A stretch of DNA of 30,794 bases from Peptococcaceae bacterium BRH_c23 (GCA_000961805.1 LADV01000038.1:1-30794); one strand, 5' to 3'; shown: positions 15,699-23,849, counted from the stretch's first letter. Program-made: numbers and translations. Notes: a model not told the origin generated them from the letters alone.

Positions 15699-17477
15699 TT
15701 AATTAAGTTCCTTAACTCCACTAATAGTTCCATCCAGAGAAACTGAACATTGTGCATCCGGATCAACCAAGATCTCAATTAGATAAGGGCGATTGATGCT
15801 AAACGCACGCGCTAGAGCTTCAGTGATCTCTTCAGGCTTGTCTATTAGTTCAGCTTCTACACCCATTCCTTTGGCCGTAGCGACAAAGTCTAAGCCTCTT
15901 TGATGCCCTTGCACTGTGTTTTCGTAGTCCAATTCCGTGGAAATCCATCTGCGGTTGAAAAGCAGGTTTTGCTGCTGTCGAATCAGACCAAAAAGTGAAT
16001 TGTTTAAGACAACGACCACCACAGGAATATTATGTTTTGCGGCAGTAGCTAAGTCTTGTAGCGACATCCCCAAGCTCGCATCCCCCAATAAATTGACAAC
16101 TTGACGTTGAGGATAAGCGAGCTGGGCTCCCATAGCTGCCCCTAACCCCCACCCCATGGTGCCTGCTCGTCCTGTGATTAAAAACGTCCGAGGTTCGTAG
16201 GCCTCAAATAATTGAGTAGCCCAGATTTGGCTCAACCCACAATCCAAGGTTACAATTGCATTCCTGTGCAGACCTTTTCTGACTTCAATGATAGCCTGCT
16301 GAGGTTTCAAGGGTCGCGTCTCGAAGTCCGTTTGACGAGCAAGCTTTATCCTATCTTCTTGAAGAATTTGAACCCTTTCCTGGGCCTCAGTTTTAGGCTT
16401 GTACGCACTTCTGCGAATCTGATGGTTGAATTGCCGTAAAAAATCTTTCACATCTGAAACAATCTCCAGTTCCGCAGGTACATTGCGTGATAGTTCTGTT
16501 TTATCGATATTGACGTGAATCACTTTACGGTCCTTTTTAAAAACCGCCATGGCTCCTGTACTCCGACTGTCGAACCTTCCCCCTAGATTCAGGATAAGAT
16601 CGGAACCCAGAAGGGTTTTATTACCTAGCGGAGTCTGACACATGGTCCCCACCATTCCTGCATAGAGCCTATGATAATTTGGAAACCCATCCTTCCCCAT
16701 GAGCGTGGAAACGACAGGAATCTCGAGTAATTCAGCCAGAGCTAAAAGTTCTTCTGAGGCGTCTCCTAAAACAACTCCTCCTCCAACCATAATTACCGGT
16801 CTCTCAGCTTCTTGAATCATTGTTAAAGCCTGTTCTAATTGGCTATGGGTTACTTCCATTATGCGACTATCGGTCTCTTCATTCAAATAATCTTCGACAT
16901 TAATTATTATACTTCCTTTTTGGACGTCAATGGGAAGATCGATTAAGACCGGGCCTTTTCTACCTTGCGTCGCCAATTTCCATGCCTCTTGCATCACCTT
17001 AGGCAACTCAGACGTCTTCTTGACCAAGTACGCTGCCTTAGTGACTGGCGCAGCCATTTCCACAATCGGCGCTTCTTGAAACGCATCGGTTCCCAGTAAG
17101 TTAGTAGGAACTTGGCCCGTGATTGCTAGTAATGGAATAGAATCTCCATAGGCGCTATAGAGTCCTGTCAGAAAATTGGTTGCACCTGGACCAGAGGTAG
17201 CTGCGCAAACCCCCACTTTACCCGTCGATCTTGCATAACCGTCTGCCATAAAAATTGCGGTTTGCTCATGACGGACATTAATCGAGCGCATATCGTGGCG
17301 CTCAAATACCTCGTCGTAAAAAGGCAGAATGGCAGCCCCTGGAATACCATAAATCTGAGTCACTCCCTTGCGAGCCAAAAATGTCACGATAAATTGGGCT
17401 CCTGTCATTCTCTTTGTTTCAGCTTTTACTTCTCCCCAACCCTGTTCCTCTACCTTTTCGACTCCCCAAAGTGCCAT
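15699..17477 (-). CDS. gcl: Glyoxylate carboligase (ThDP-dependent), unusual in keeping the catalytic Glu
   Basis: A 592-residue ThDP enzyme condensing two glyoxylate to tartronate semialdehyde and CO2. Domains: ThDP pyrimidine-binding (about 25-190), central (about 215-350), and pyrophosphate-binding with LLGDASLGMS through VVVLNN (around 460-490). Gcl-like traits are TGLYSAYGDSIPLL, DLPIDVQ, STLMGKDGFP with AGMVG, and GLSQIWATQLF. However, the segment NVRHEQTAIFMADGYAR has Glu71, where E. coli Gcl is known to have valine (RHVEG); Glu is standard in acetohydroxyacid synthases. No small regulatory subunit is nearby. Start ATG 17477 has GGAGG upstream; about 20 extra N-terminal residues precede the domain. 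First gene of the operon. Acetolactate synthase activity cannot be excluded. Confidence 0.85.
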   Translation of the reverse strand: MALWGVEKVEEQGWGEVKAETKRMTGAQFIVTFLARKGVTQIYGIPGAAILPFYDEVFERHDMRSINVRHEQTAIFMADGYARSTGKVGVCAATSGPGATNFLTGLYSAYGDSIPLLAITGQVPTNLLGTDAFQEAPIVEMAAPVTKAAYLVKKTSELPKVMQEAWKLATQGRKGPVLIDLPIDVQKGSIIINVEDYLNEETDSRIMEVTHSQLEQALTMIQEAERPVIMVGGGVVLGDASEELLALAELLEIPVVSTLMGKDGFPNYHRLYAGMVGTMCQTPLGNKTLLGSDLILNLGGRFDSRSTGAMAVFKKDRKVIHVNIDKTELSRNVPAELEIVSDVKDFLRQFNHQIRRSAYKPKTEAQERVQILQEDRIKLARQTDFETRPLKPQQAIIEVRKGLHRNAIVTLDCGLSQIWATQLFEAYEPRTFLITGRAGTMGWGLGAAMGAQLAYPQRQVVNLLGDASLGMSLQDLATAAKHNIPVVVVVLNNSLFGLIRQQQNLLFNRRWISTELDYENTVQGHQRGLDFVATAKGMGVEAELIDKPEEITEALARAFSINRPYLIEILVDPDAQCSVSLDGTISGVKELN

Positions 17478-17570
17478 ACCAATCTTCCTCCTTTACTTCT
17501 TTTGCATTTCTCATAGGTTAACTTTATTAAATAGAAACCGTAACAAAACGACTAAAAATCATTTTCGTTT

Positions 17571-17602
17571 TATATAGTGAAATTAAGTTTCACAGTTACG
17601 GT
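17571..17602 (-). promoter_or_regulatory. gcl promoter with dyad operator in the spacer
   Basis: On minus GTAACT (17594-17599, weak -35) and TATATA (17571-17576, -10) are 17 nt apart, and the spacer is exactly the dyad GTGAAACTTAATTTCAC. An outer inverted repeat ACCGTAAC (17537-17544) / GTTACGGT (17595-17602) and an inner AAAACGA/TCGTTTT (17545-17571) flank it. The shape resembles IclR-type operators, which often control glyoxylate genes; the regulator is not in the window. Confidence 0.5.
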
Positions 17603-17688
17603 AAAGTTTTCTCTGCTGGTGCATTACTCTCTAAAGGTTTTAGCTGACTGTCTCTTAATTATCGGAGGAGATAAATGATTTATTAAAC

Positions 17689-17721
17689 GATTAGATATGG
17701 TTGGCTGATTAATATCTAATC
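17689..17721. promoter_or_regulatory. 33-bp inverted repeat, possible operator
   Basis: Perfect 10-bp arms GATTAGATAT and ATATCTAATC separated by 13 bp. Just upstream is GGAGGAGATAAATG, a ribosome site with a start codon that opens only a three-codon frame. It may be an operator or the trace of a lost gene start. Confidence 0.4.
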
Positions 17722-17816
17722 ATGTTTCACATATTAAAACTGTGTTTCATTATTTCCGTACTAGAATACTACCACATTTTGCCCTGTAAATGCAATAGAA
17801 ATTTTATGGGTCATAA

Positions 17817-17843
17817 ATATAAAAATCCCCTCACTAGGAGGGG
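17817..17843 (-). terminator. Leftward terminator downstream of the ATPase gene
   Basis: On minus CCCCTC-CTAGT-GAGGGG is followed by ATTTTTATAT. It lies about 450 nt beyond the ATPase stop codon and would protect the gcl promoter region from read-through. Confidence 0.65.
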
Positions 17844-18121
17844 TATAGAAAAAGGAGGAGAGCTAAGTAAAGTGTTAATCATTTAGCTATAAGATACTTA
17901 ATCTATCTTTGATATAGGTCATGCTTAATAATATCATTAACTTGAATTCTTGGAATAGGACATTGGTCCTTATATTTGACCTAATTTGAAATAACTCCCC
18001 GCACAGACCAAGGTGAGTATAGAAAAGACCACAAATTGAATACAACATCTTTTCAGCCAATTGTTTGCGACAACCTGTTTTTCCATCTTATTTACTAGAT
18101 AAACAACTAGATGTTATCTAG

Positions 18122-18248
18122 CAGGGCGTTGATTTAAAAACAGTCTCAGAGCTCCTTGGTCAAAAAAACGTTCGCGACAACTGGTAAGATTTATACTCAT
18201 GTCATGCCTAGATTACGGACTCGGGCCATGAGCAAAATTACTTATTAA
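18122..18248 (+). pseudogene. Tyrosine recombinase (phage integrase) C-terminal remnant, frameshifted
   Basis: The first frame reads QGVDLKTVSELLGQKNV and then runs off to a stop (DNW*), but shifting by one base continues the homology as ATTGKIYTHVMPRLRTRAMSKI to the stop at 18246-18248. This is the catalytic C-terminal end of XerC/phage-type integrases (LLGHxxxxTTxxYTHV, with the nucleophile Tyr in IYTHV). An extra C at the site GTT(C)GCGACA explains the shift. Everything upstream, including the Arg-His-x-x-Arg part, is lost or unreadable. It marks a decayed mobile element between the ATPase gene and gcl. Confidence 0.75.
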
Positions 18249-18290
18249 AGGATAAAAATAAAGCAGTACTTGCATAAATCCCTTCTACGT

Positions 18291-19424
18291 TTAATAAACA
18301 TCAATCTTTTCGATTAGATAATGTTTTAACATCGGTTCCACAAAATTATAACTGCCACGGCTAGATTTTTCGATAACTGCTCTTGAAACCAGTGTATCTA
18401 CAGCTCGCTTTATCTCATTTGGATTACCGCTCAGCCCCGAATAAATGCGTAACCCTTTTGCAATACCAATCAGCACATGACGGACATTAGCGACTTTCCC
18501 CAATTCATCTAAGAGTTCATCAAAAACAGGGGACAACGTTAAAAGCGCCCGGGTATATCCTGTTCTTACAAAATCCAACGTTAATGTCGCTTCCCCAGCT
18601 TCTATAAGTGCGTAGTAAATCTCAGAACATAAAAGCATTGTGTCTTGCGGATGACCACCACTTAAATCTAAGATTTCAAGGATTGTCCTCTCATTAACGG
18701 CGATTCTTTTCTCTAAATATTTGGAGGAAAGGTACTCCTTCCAAGCATCCGTAGGGATAGGTGGAATAGGCAATATTGTAGCAAATCGATAAAAGGCCTG
18801 CCTCTTATCGCCGAAGATAGTATTCATCATGCCCTCTTTTGAACCAAGAAATAAATAGGAAACACCCTCTTGTCTCTGAAAATAAGAGCGCATAACCTTA
18901 AGTGTATCCTCACCAGCTATGCGAATGACCTCTTGGAATTCATCGAAAACCACCACGATCTGCTTTTTGTCCTTTTTTGCAAGAATCTCAGGTAGGCGAA
19001 GAGCGTAGTTAAATAACTCATCATCATCTCTACCTTCGCCCGGCAACCCAACCTCAAATTCAAGATCCTGGATCTTAGCAGTTAGCCTTGCCCCGCTAGC
19101 TATTCTTTTTAGGCCATCTTTTAAAGCTGCCGTTGTTTTACTAATACCACTACGATTTTCTAAACAAGCATCTATAATTGCAAGGGAAAGTTGTTTTTTT
19201 GTGTTATATCGAAATAGGTCAATAAACGCAACATAACTATCCTTTGTTTTAAGTCTCCTTAAAACCTCTAACGCCAAAGACGTTTTACCAATTCGACGCG
19301 GGCCAGCCAACATGATACTCTGCCCTTCTATTAATCGAATTCCAAGGGAAAGTAAGAAATCCTCACGATCAACGATATCCTTTTCCGATACGGGTCCACC
19401 CAATGGAAATAATCTGCTCGGCAT
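18291..19424 (-). CDS. AAA/STAND ATPase with C-terminal winged-helix region, function unknown
   Basis: A 377-residue protein of the archaeal ATPase-like STAND group (PF01637-type). Walker A is AGPRRIGKTSL (residues 40-50), Walker B is QIVVVFDEFQEV (Asp161-Glu162), with a sensor-1-like YLFLGSKEG and the helical lid motif LSGGHPQDTMLLC near residue 255; the last 90 residues look like a winged helix (SRAVIEKSSRGSYNFVEPML). Such proteins are usually cytosolic DNA- or protein-handling switches; no partner gene is adjacent. The ATG at 19424 has AAGGAGTGGAG upstream. It stands alone between an integrase relic and a tRNA operon, which suggests acquisition by transfer. Its promoter carries two matched operators. 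Confidence 0.82.
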   Translation of the reverse strand: MPSRLFPLGGPVSEKDIVDREDFLLSLGIRLIEGQSIMLAGPRRIGKTSLALEVLRRLKTKDSYVAFIDLFRYNTKKQLSLAIIDACLENRSGISKTTAALKDGLKRIASGARLTAKIQDLEFEVGLPGEGRDDDELFNYALRLPEILAKKDKKQIVVVFDEFQEVIRIAGEDTLKVMRSYFQRQEGVSYLFLGSKEGMMNTIFGDKRQAFYRFATILPIPPIPTDAWKEYLSSKYLEKRIAVNERTILEILDLSGGHPQDTMLLCSEIYYALIEAGEATLTLDFVRTGYTRALLTLSPVFDELLDELGKVANVRHVLIGIAKGLRIYSGLSGNPNEIKRAVDTLVSRAVIEKSSRGSYNFVEPMLKHYLIEKIDVY

Positions 19425-19437
19425 GTCTCCACTCCTT

Positions 19438-19486
19438 ATTATTACACTATATGTAACATAATATTACATTTAGTGTAATAATGCAA
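19438..19486 (-). promoter_or_regulatory. ATPase promoter with two TTACA-N5-TGTAA operators
   Basis: On minus TTGCAT (19481-19486) and TATTAT (19458-19463) are a promoter with 17-nt spacing. Dyad 1, TTACACTAAATGTAA (19464-19478), fills the spacer; dyad 2, TTACATATAGTGTAA (19442-19456), lies right after the -10. The two are also arms of a 19-bp inverted repeat with one mismatch. The centre TGTAA-N7-TTACA (19452-19468) fits the GlnR/TnrA consensus TGTNAN7TNACA, though a different dimeric repressor is as likely. Confidence 0.65.
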
Positions 19487-19689
19487 ACGCTTAGATAATG
19501 ATAAATTGTATGAACGTAAAATATTGAACACGTATAAACTAAAAGGATGGTTAGTGGTAAGGGAATTTTAGAATTGTATCCTTTCAAACAACTTAGAGCC
19601 CATTTTGGGCCTCTAAGTGTAAAGGTAGTAATTTCATAAATGTCTCAACTATTATGGATCTATATGTCAAAGCTAAAAAATATCCATTC

Positions 19690-19727
19690 AATAATAAAAT
19701 ACCTCATTGAACTCATCAATGAGGTAT
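19690..19727 (-). terminator. Terminator of the tRNA operon
   Basis: A perfect 12-bp stem ATACCTCATTGA/TCAATGAGGTAT with 5-nt loop; on minus it is followed at once by TTTATTATT. On plus a T-run comes a few bases later, so it may work both ways. Confidence 0.75.
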
Positions 19728-19901
19728 CTGTATTTTTCTTATGACCGCCTGACCGAATTTTGACCGACTACTTAGTGATTCTTACGGGTATTAGTGGGTA
19801 TTTAACAGTTTTGTCGTTCAGCCTCACAATTTTCCACTATCCACAAATCTGCTCATACCAAGACTGTAGGCTTGTTTACCTAATTTCTATATCTATTTCA
19901 C

Positions 19902-19976
19902 TGGTGGGCGATACTGGTCTCGAACCAGTGACCTCATCCGTGTGAAGGATGCGCTCTACCGCTGAGCTAATCGCCC
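19902..19976 (-). tRNA. tRNA-Val (CAC)
   Basis: 75 nt with encoded CCA. Acceptor GGGCGAT/ATCGCCC, D-loop GCTCAGCGGTAGAGC, anticodon stem CATCC/GGATG with loop TTCACAC (anticodon CAC), T-arm ACTGG-TTCGAGA-CCAGT. It is the last of three tRNAs in the operon. Confidence 0.95.
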
Positions 19977-19982
19977 AAATCG

Positions 19983-20020
19983 ATATTCGTTGTTCGTTAT
20001 TCGATAAACTGTACGAACAA
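19983..20020 (-). repeat. Heptamer-repeat hairpin in the tRNA-Val/tRNA-Ile2 spacer
   Basis: Three 7-nt units TTCGTTG, TTCGTTA, TTCGATA (19986-20006) followed by the complement of the first part: TTGTTCGT (19990-19997) pairs perfectly with ACGAACAA (20013-20020). Confidence 0.65.
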
Positions 20021-20050
20021 GAACTAAGTTACGTATGTTTGTTATCTTTT

Positions 20051-20084
20051 CCACCGTTTCGAACTTCGAACTTCGAAATGGTGG
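20051..20084 (-). repeat. Heptamer-repeat hairpin at the 3' end of tRNA-Ile2
   Basis: Three units TTCGAAC, TTCGAAC, TTCGAAA (20058-20078) framed by CCACC (20051-20055) and GGTGG (20080-20084). The outer arm includes the CCA end of the tRNA, so this fold would compete with or adjoin 3'-end maturation. Confidence 0.65.
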
Positions 20085-20153
20085 GCCCACTAGGATTCGA
20101 ACCTAGGACCAACCCGTTATGAGCGGGGGGCTCTACCGCTGAGCTATGGGCCC
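20079..20153 (-). tRNA. tRNA with CAT anticodon, probably tRNA-Ile2 (lysidine type)
   Basis: 75 nt with encoded CCA. Acceptor GGGCCCA/TGGGCCC, loop CTCATAA (anticodon CAT), T-arm CTAGG-TTCGAAT-CCTAG. The GCTCATAAC context and TTGGTC variable part favour tRNA-Ile with C34 modified to lysidine over elongator tRNA-Met; it is not initiator-like. The outermost anticodon-stem pair (27-43) appears to be C-U. Confidence 0.88.
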
Positions 20154-20173
20154 GTAATAAGATAAAAAAGTAA

Positions 20174-20248
20174 TGGCTCCCCGAGTAGGACTCGAACCTA
20201 CAACCTACCGGTTAACAGCCGGTTGCTCCACCATTGAGCTATCGAGGA
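20174..20248 (-). tRNA. tRNA-Asn (GTT)
   Basis: 75 nt with encoded CCA. Acceptor TCCTCGA/TCGGGGA with one T-G pair, loop CTGTTAA (anticodon GTT), T-arm TGTAGG-TTCGAGT-CCTAC. First gene of the tRNA operon, 17 nt after the promoter -10. Confidence 0.95.
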
Positions 20249-20264
20249 ATCTCTTGCACGGGTT

Positions 20265-20293
20265 ATTATACGTAATTCGCCCGCTGTAGTCAA
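20265..20293 (-). promoter_or_regulatory. Sigma-A promoter of the tRNA-Asn-Ile2-Val operon
   Basis: On minus TTGACT (20288-20293), exactly 17 nt, then a perfect TATAAT (20265-20270). The -10 ends 17 nt before the 5' end of tRNA-Asn, leaving a leader of about 10 nt. Confidence 0.85.
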
Positions 20294-20353
20294 GTCTTTT
20301 TGTGATTATCTTTATTAGAAATTTTATCCTCTGGGATCGATCCAGTTTTCAGG

Positions 20354-20378
20354 ACCCCCCATTTTGTATGTGGGGGGT
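20354..20378. other. GC-rich hairpin downstream of rpoD
   Basis: ACCCCCCA and TGGGGGGT pair over 8 bp around a 9-nt loop; no T-run follows on either strand. A further CTGAAC/GTTCAG hairpin lies next to the rpoD stop. They may stabilise the mRNA end or pause transcription before the tRNA promoter. Confidence 0.45.
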
Positions 20379-20457
20379 GGTTCTAGGTGGGATAGAGTCT
20401 GCCCTTCGCCGCGAAGTGTTCCTATTGGGACGGGCCTCTGAACAAGTTCAGGGTCAC

Positions 20458-21648
20458 TTATTCTAAATAATCCTTTAGCTTTTTACTGCGACTTGGATGG
20501 CGCAATTTCCGCAATGCCTTAGCCTCAATCTGACGAATTCGTTCACGGGTGACACCGAATTCCTGTCCCACTTCTTCCAATGTCCTCGTCCGCCCGTCAT
20601 CAAGTCCAAAGCGCAATCTGAGAACTTTTTCTTCACGTGGGGTTAATGTTTCCAGAACTTCTTCCAATTGCTCTTTTAAAAGAATGAAGGATGCTGCCTC
20701 CGCCGGGGCTGGTGCATCATCATCAGGGATAAAATCTCCCAGATGAGAGTCTTCCTCTTCCCCAATCGGGGTCTCTAAAGAAACGGGTTCTTGGGCAATT
20801 TTCATAATTTCTCGTACTCGTTCAACGGGAATATCCATCACTTTAGCGATTTCTTCAGGAGCTGGTTCTCTTCCCAATTCCTGCAAGAGTTGCCTCGAAA
20901 CTCGGATCAATTTGTTTATGGTTTCTACCATATGCACAGGAATCCGTATCGTCCGGGCCTGGTCGGCTATGGCACGAGTAATCGCTTGGCGGATCCACCA
21001 TGTAGCATACGTACTAAACTTAAACCCTTTGATATAATCAAACTTCTCGACAGCCTTAATCAGCCCCAGATTACCTTCTTGAATTAAATCTAGGAAAAGC
21101 ATACCTCGTCCTACATACCGTTTGGCAATACTGACCACTAGACGCAAATTGGCTTCGGCTAGTCGCCGCTTTGCCTCCTCGTCGCCTTCCTCCATCCGCT
21201 TTGCCAGTTCGATTTCTTCATCCGCTGATAGTAGAGGAACTCGTCCAATTTCTTTGAGGTACATGCGAACTGGATCATCAATTCCCACTCCTTCAGGAAC
21301 GGAAAGATCCACTTCAGCTTCTTCTTCGACCTCATCCTCAGGATCCTCTACGATATCATCGTCATCGTCATCTTTGCCCTTTTTCATGATTTCGAGTTCA
21401 ACTTCTCCAGGCTCTGGCACCACATCTATTCCCATCCGACCAAGTTGTTGATAGATATCATCTATCTGATCCGCAGAAAGCTCAATCCCTTGGAGAGCAT
21501 CCATAATCTCTCGATAGGTTATGGAACCCTTCTTTTTGCCTTTCTGAATGAGGGCTTGGACGTTGTCCATTTTTTGTTCATCGTTCACCTGTCCCCCACC
21601 TTTCTTCGGATCATTCTTTTGGGTGCCTACGACCTTACTATTCGCCAC
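20458..21648 (-). CDS. rpoD: Primary sigma factor (sigma-A/sigma-70)
   Basis: A housekeeping sigma factor of up to 396 residues. Region 1.1 lies at about 28-90, followed by a very acidic stretch ([20 protein letters not shown], about 92-112). Region 1.2 is [17 protein letters not shown], region 2 contains [14 protein letters not shown] and [17 protein letters not shown], region 3 follows, and region 4.2 reads [17 protein letters not shown]. All parts for -10 and -35 recognition are present. The GTG at 21648 overlaps dnaG by 11 nt; a second GTG at residue 21 (MNDEQKMDN) has a better ribosome site (AAAGGTGGGGG) and may be the true start. dnaG-rpoD is the classical macromolecular-synthesis operon. 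Confidence 0.97.
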   Translation of the reverse strand: MANSKVVGTQKNDPKKGGGQVNDEQKMDNVQALIQKGKKKGSITYREIMDALQGIELSADQIDDIYQQLGRMGIDVVPEPGEVELEIMKKGKDDDDDDIVEDPEDEVEEEAEVDLSVPEGVGIDDPVRMYLKEIGRVPLLSADEEIELAKRMEEGDEEAKRRLAEANLRLVVSIAKRYVGRGMLFLDLIQEGNLGLIKAVEKFDYIKGFKFSTYATWWIRQAITRAIADQARTIRIPVHMVETINKLIRVSRQLLQELGREPAPEEIAKVMDIPVERVREIMKIAQEPVSLETPIGEEEDSHLGDFIPDDDAPAPAEAASFILLKEQLEEVLETLTPREEKVLRLRFGLDDGRTRTLEEVGQEFGVTRERIRQIEAKALRKLRHPSRSKKLKDYLE

Positions 21649-23488
21649 GTTTCAACCGCTCTCCTATCTCTTTCAACAGAGCCATAGCCCCTGCCATGTC
21701 ACCGGATTTTTCTAAAGTTGCCATGCGCGCTTGAAGATCTTCCACTCTTTCCACTACTTGCGTTGAAAGAATGCCCTTTATGCAATCCTCTAAAAGCCGC
21801 TCAGTTTGAGATATATCTAACTCTTCCAAGAGCAGGCTAGCCAAACAGCTTTGAACCGTTTCGTCGCTATGCGCGGGCAATACGCCATCCTGGTTGAGAT
21901 ACTTAAAAATTTGCTGGTGTGCCGGAAGTTTCCAAAAGGATTCTCCTAGTCTTTCCTTAATTCTCGGCAAATGAGCCTTATTTTCTAAGAGCAATCGTAA
22001 AAGCATTCGCTCTGCGCGATAACCCGCTAAATAGACAGTCGGTTGGGGCTGTTCGATATTACCCTTACCTATAATGGTACCCTTAATATTATCTCTATTT
22101 TTCCCAGAACTAACCTGTTTTTGTTGAGAATATTCGTGTTCTCGCTCCTTTTTAGCTTTTTTCGGTTCCTGACTTACAATCTCACGCTGCACAGCTTCCA
22201 AAGTAAGGCCAAGTTCCAGACTTAAAAAGCGTTCATACCCTTCTCGTTCAACCGGACTGTTCACTCTAAGAATGTCTGGAGCTAATTTCATCACTATTTC
22301 AGCTTTTTCAGGAATAGTCTGTGGAAGCTTGTTCTGGACAAATGTCCGATATTTGAATTCTACATAAGTTAACGCCCGGCTTAATGATCGTTTAAACTCT
22401 TCCAAGCCATAGCTCTTTAAAAATTCGTCCGGATCTTTGGCTCCACTTAAGGTTAAAACATCCACTCGGATCCCGACATCACAGAGGATTTCTCCCCCTC
22501 TTAAAGCAGCTTGAACACCTGCCTCATCCGAATCATAGAGAAGTACAACGCGTTGTGCATACCGCTTTAATAGAGTCGCCTGATTCCGTGTTAACGCAGT
22601 ACCTAGAGAGGCCACCGCATTCGGGAACCCAGCATTTTGCAGCGCAATGACATCCATATAACCCTCAACTAATAGAGCGTAACCTTCTTCACGAATTCCT
22701 TGGTGCGCACGATGCATCCCATAGAGATGATGGCCTTTATTATAGAACGTGCTCTCAGGAGAATTCAGATACTTAGGCAGTGAATCATCCAGAACCCGCC
22801 CCCCGAAGGCAATAGTATGGTAGCGCCGATCAAGTATACTAAAGAGTACGCGATTGCGGAAACGATCATAGTACCGGCTTACTTTACCAGATGTCACTTT
22901 TTCTAAGGCCAGCCCTGCTCCTACCAATTCATGTGGCTGAACCCCTCGTTCCTGCATGTAAGTTATTAAGCCATCCCAGCGTTCCGGAGCATAACCAAGC
23001 CGAAAGCGGTTGATCGTATCCAGATCGACCTCACGTTTAGCAAAGTAAACTCGTCCGGGTTCTCCTTCTGGCAACCTTACTAAAATGTCCTGATAATAAC
23101 TGGTAGCCCATTCATGAATTTCTTCCCACCTTCGACGAAGTCGATTTTCTTCTCGTTCCTGCGGAGAGAGTGATTTTTCAGGAAGCGCTACTCCATATCG
23201 GCTAGCAAAATTCTGAACACTTTCCACAAAAGACCAGTTTTCCTTCTTCATAACAAATGAAAAAGCATTTCCTCCAGAGTTACACCCAAAACAATAAAAC
23301 ATTTGTTTCTCGGCGGACACTGAAAAACTTGGTGTCTTTTCCGAGTGAAACGGACAAATACCCCAATAGTTGTTCCCCTTGCGCTGGAGACTGACATATT
23401 CAGATATTACCTCAATGATATCTGTGCGCAATCGCACTTCCTCGATAATCTCTTCTGGTATAAACTCTTCATGAAGCCGATTGTTCAC
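21638..23488 (-). CDS. dnaG: DNA primase
   Basis: A 616-residue DnaG that makes RNA primers at the replication fork. The N-terminal CHC2 zinc ribbon has Cys45, His48, Cys66 and Cys69 ([13 protein letters not shown] ... [10 protein letters not shown]). The TOPRIM catalytic core contains [12 protein letters not shown] near 275 and [11 protein letters not shown] near 320. The C-terminal part (from about 480) is the helicase-binding domain, less conserved as expected. It starts with GTG at 23488 preceded by AAAGGCGAG. It is first in the dnaG-rpoD operon and ends inside the rpoD start. Confidence 0.97.
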   Translation of the reverse strand: MNNRLHEEFIPEEIIEEVRLRTDIIEVISEYVSLQRKGNNYWGICPFHSEKTPSFSVSAEKQMFYCFGCNSGGNAFSFVMKKENWSFVESVQNFASRYGVALPEKSLSPQEREENRLRRRWEEIHEWATSYYQDILVRLPEGEPGRVYFAKREVDLDTINRFRLGYAPERWDGLITYMQERGVQPHELVGAGLALEKVTSGKVSRYYDRFRNRVLFSILDRRYHTIAFGGRVLDDSLPKYLNSPESTFYNKGHHLYGMHRAHQGIREEGYALLVEGYMDVIALQNAGFPNAVASLGTALTRNQATLLKRYAQRVVLLYDSDEAGVQAALRGGEILCDVGIRVDVLTLSGAKDPDEFLKSYGLEEFKRSLSRALTYVEFKYRTFVQNKLPQTIPEKAEIVMKLAPDILRVNSPVEREGYERFLSLELGLTLEAVQREIVSQEPKKAKKEREHEYSQQKQVSSGKNRDNIKGTIIGKGNIEQPQPTVYLAGYRAERMLLRLLLENKAHLPRIKERLGESFWKLPAHQQIFKYLNQDGVLPAHSDETVQSCLASLLLEELDISQTERLLEDCIKGILSTQVVERVEDLQARMATLEKSGDMAGAMALLKEIGERLKRGE

Positions 23489-23849
23489 GTTTCTCGCCTT
23501 TCAATTCTCAGCCACAATTAATATAGTTTGTCAACCCTTGTCTTATACAATTCTTCGCCGAGAATTCACAAAATCCTCTTTTTAGTTCTTTAATTCAAGT
23601 TGTCAGATTTTATTAGGGGCATGGAGCACTAACTAAGTATACCTAATTCTCCTTTTTCAAAAAGAATACCTGCTTACTTCGACAATTATTTATTCTTACT
23701 TTTACCATTGGTCTACTTAGTGCAAATTGTGGTCCCCGAGCCACCCTTTTCCATACTTGAAAAGCATGATAGTATAGATCTAATCAAAAAATCCAACTCA
23801 GGTTCTGAAGAGTACAAATAAAGAACTTTATGAGGAAGGTAGATATTTT
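23489..23849. other. Divergent promoter region between dnaG and the GerMN lipoprotein gene
   Basis: An AT-rich 361-nt gap without ORFs. On minus a TTGACA lies about 35 nt before the dnaG ribosome site but no good -10 follows at the right distance; on plus TAGTAT near 23772 is a weak -10. No riboswitch or clear operator is visible. Confidence 0.4.

Larger units (their letters stand above)
17478..18290. other. Regulatory and relic region between gcl and the ATPase gene
   Basis: No intact gene in about 800 nt. It contains the gcl promoter with a 17-bp dyad (17571-17601), a 33-bp inverted repeat (17689-17721), two GTTTCA boxes spaced 20 bp apart (17724 and 17744), a terminator pointing left (17817-17843), and an integrase tail (18122-18248). 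Between about 17850 and 18110 I see nothing identifiable. Confidence 0.6.
19425..19901. other. Intergenic region between the ATPase promoter and tRNA-Val
   Basis: Holds the ATPase promoter/operators (19438-19486), an imperfect hairpin CTTAGAGCCCA/TGGGCCTCTAAG (19591-19618), and the tRNA operon terminator (19690-19727). The stretch 19740-19900 has no feature I can support; the open frame there ends in the tRNA and is an artefact. Confidence 0.6.

Noticed and set aside
18291..19424. ATPase as part of a multi-gene defence system
   Set aside because: No nuclease, effector or second subunit lies beside it; neighbours are a dead integrase and tRNAs, so a system cannot be claimed.
19743..19775. Minus-strand GQNSVRRS-stop, resembling the end of some integrases
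   Set aside because: Only about ten residues with a stop codon just before; too short to claim a second integrase relic.
19760..19945. 61-codon plus-strand ORF ending in GDTGLEPVTSSV
   Set aside because: The tail is the antisense of tRNA-Val, a well-known false protein ending; no ribosome site.
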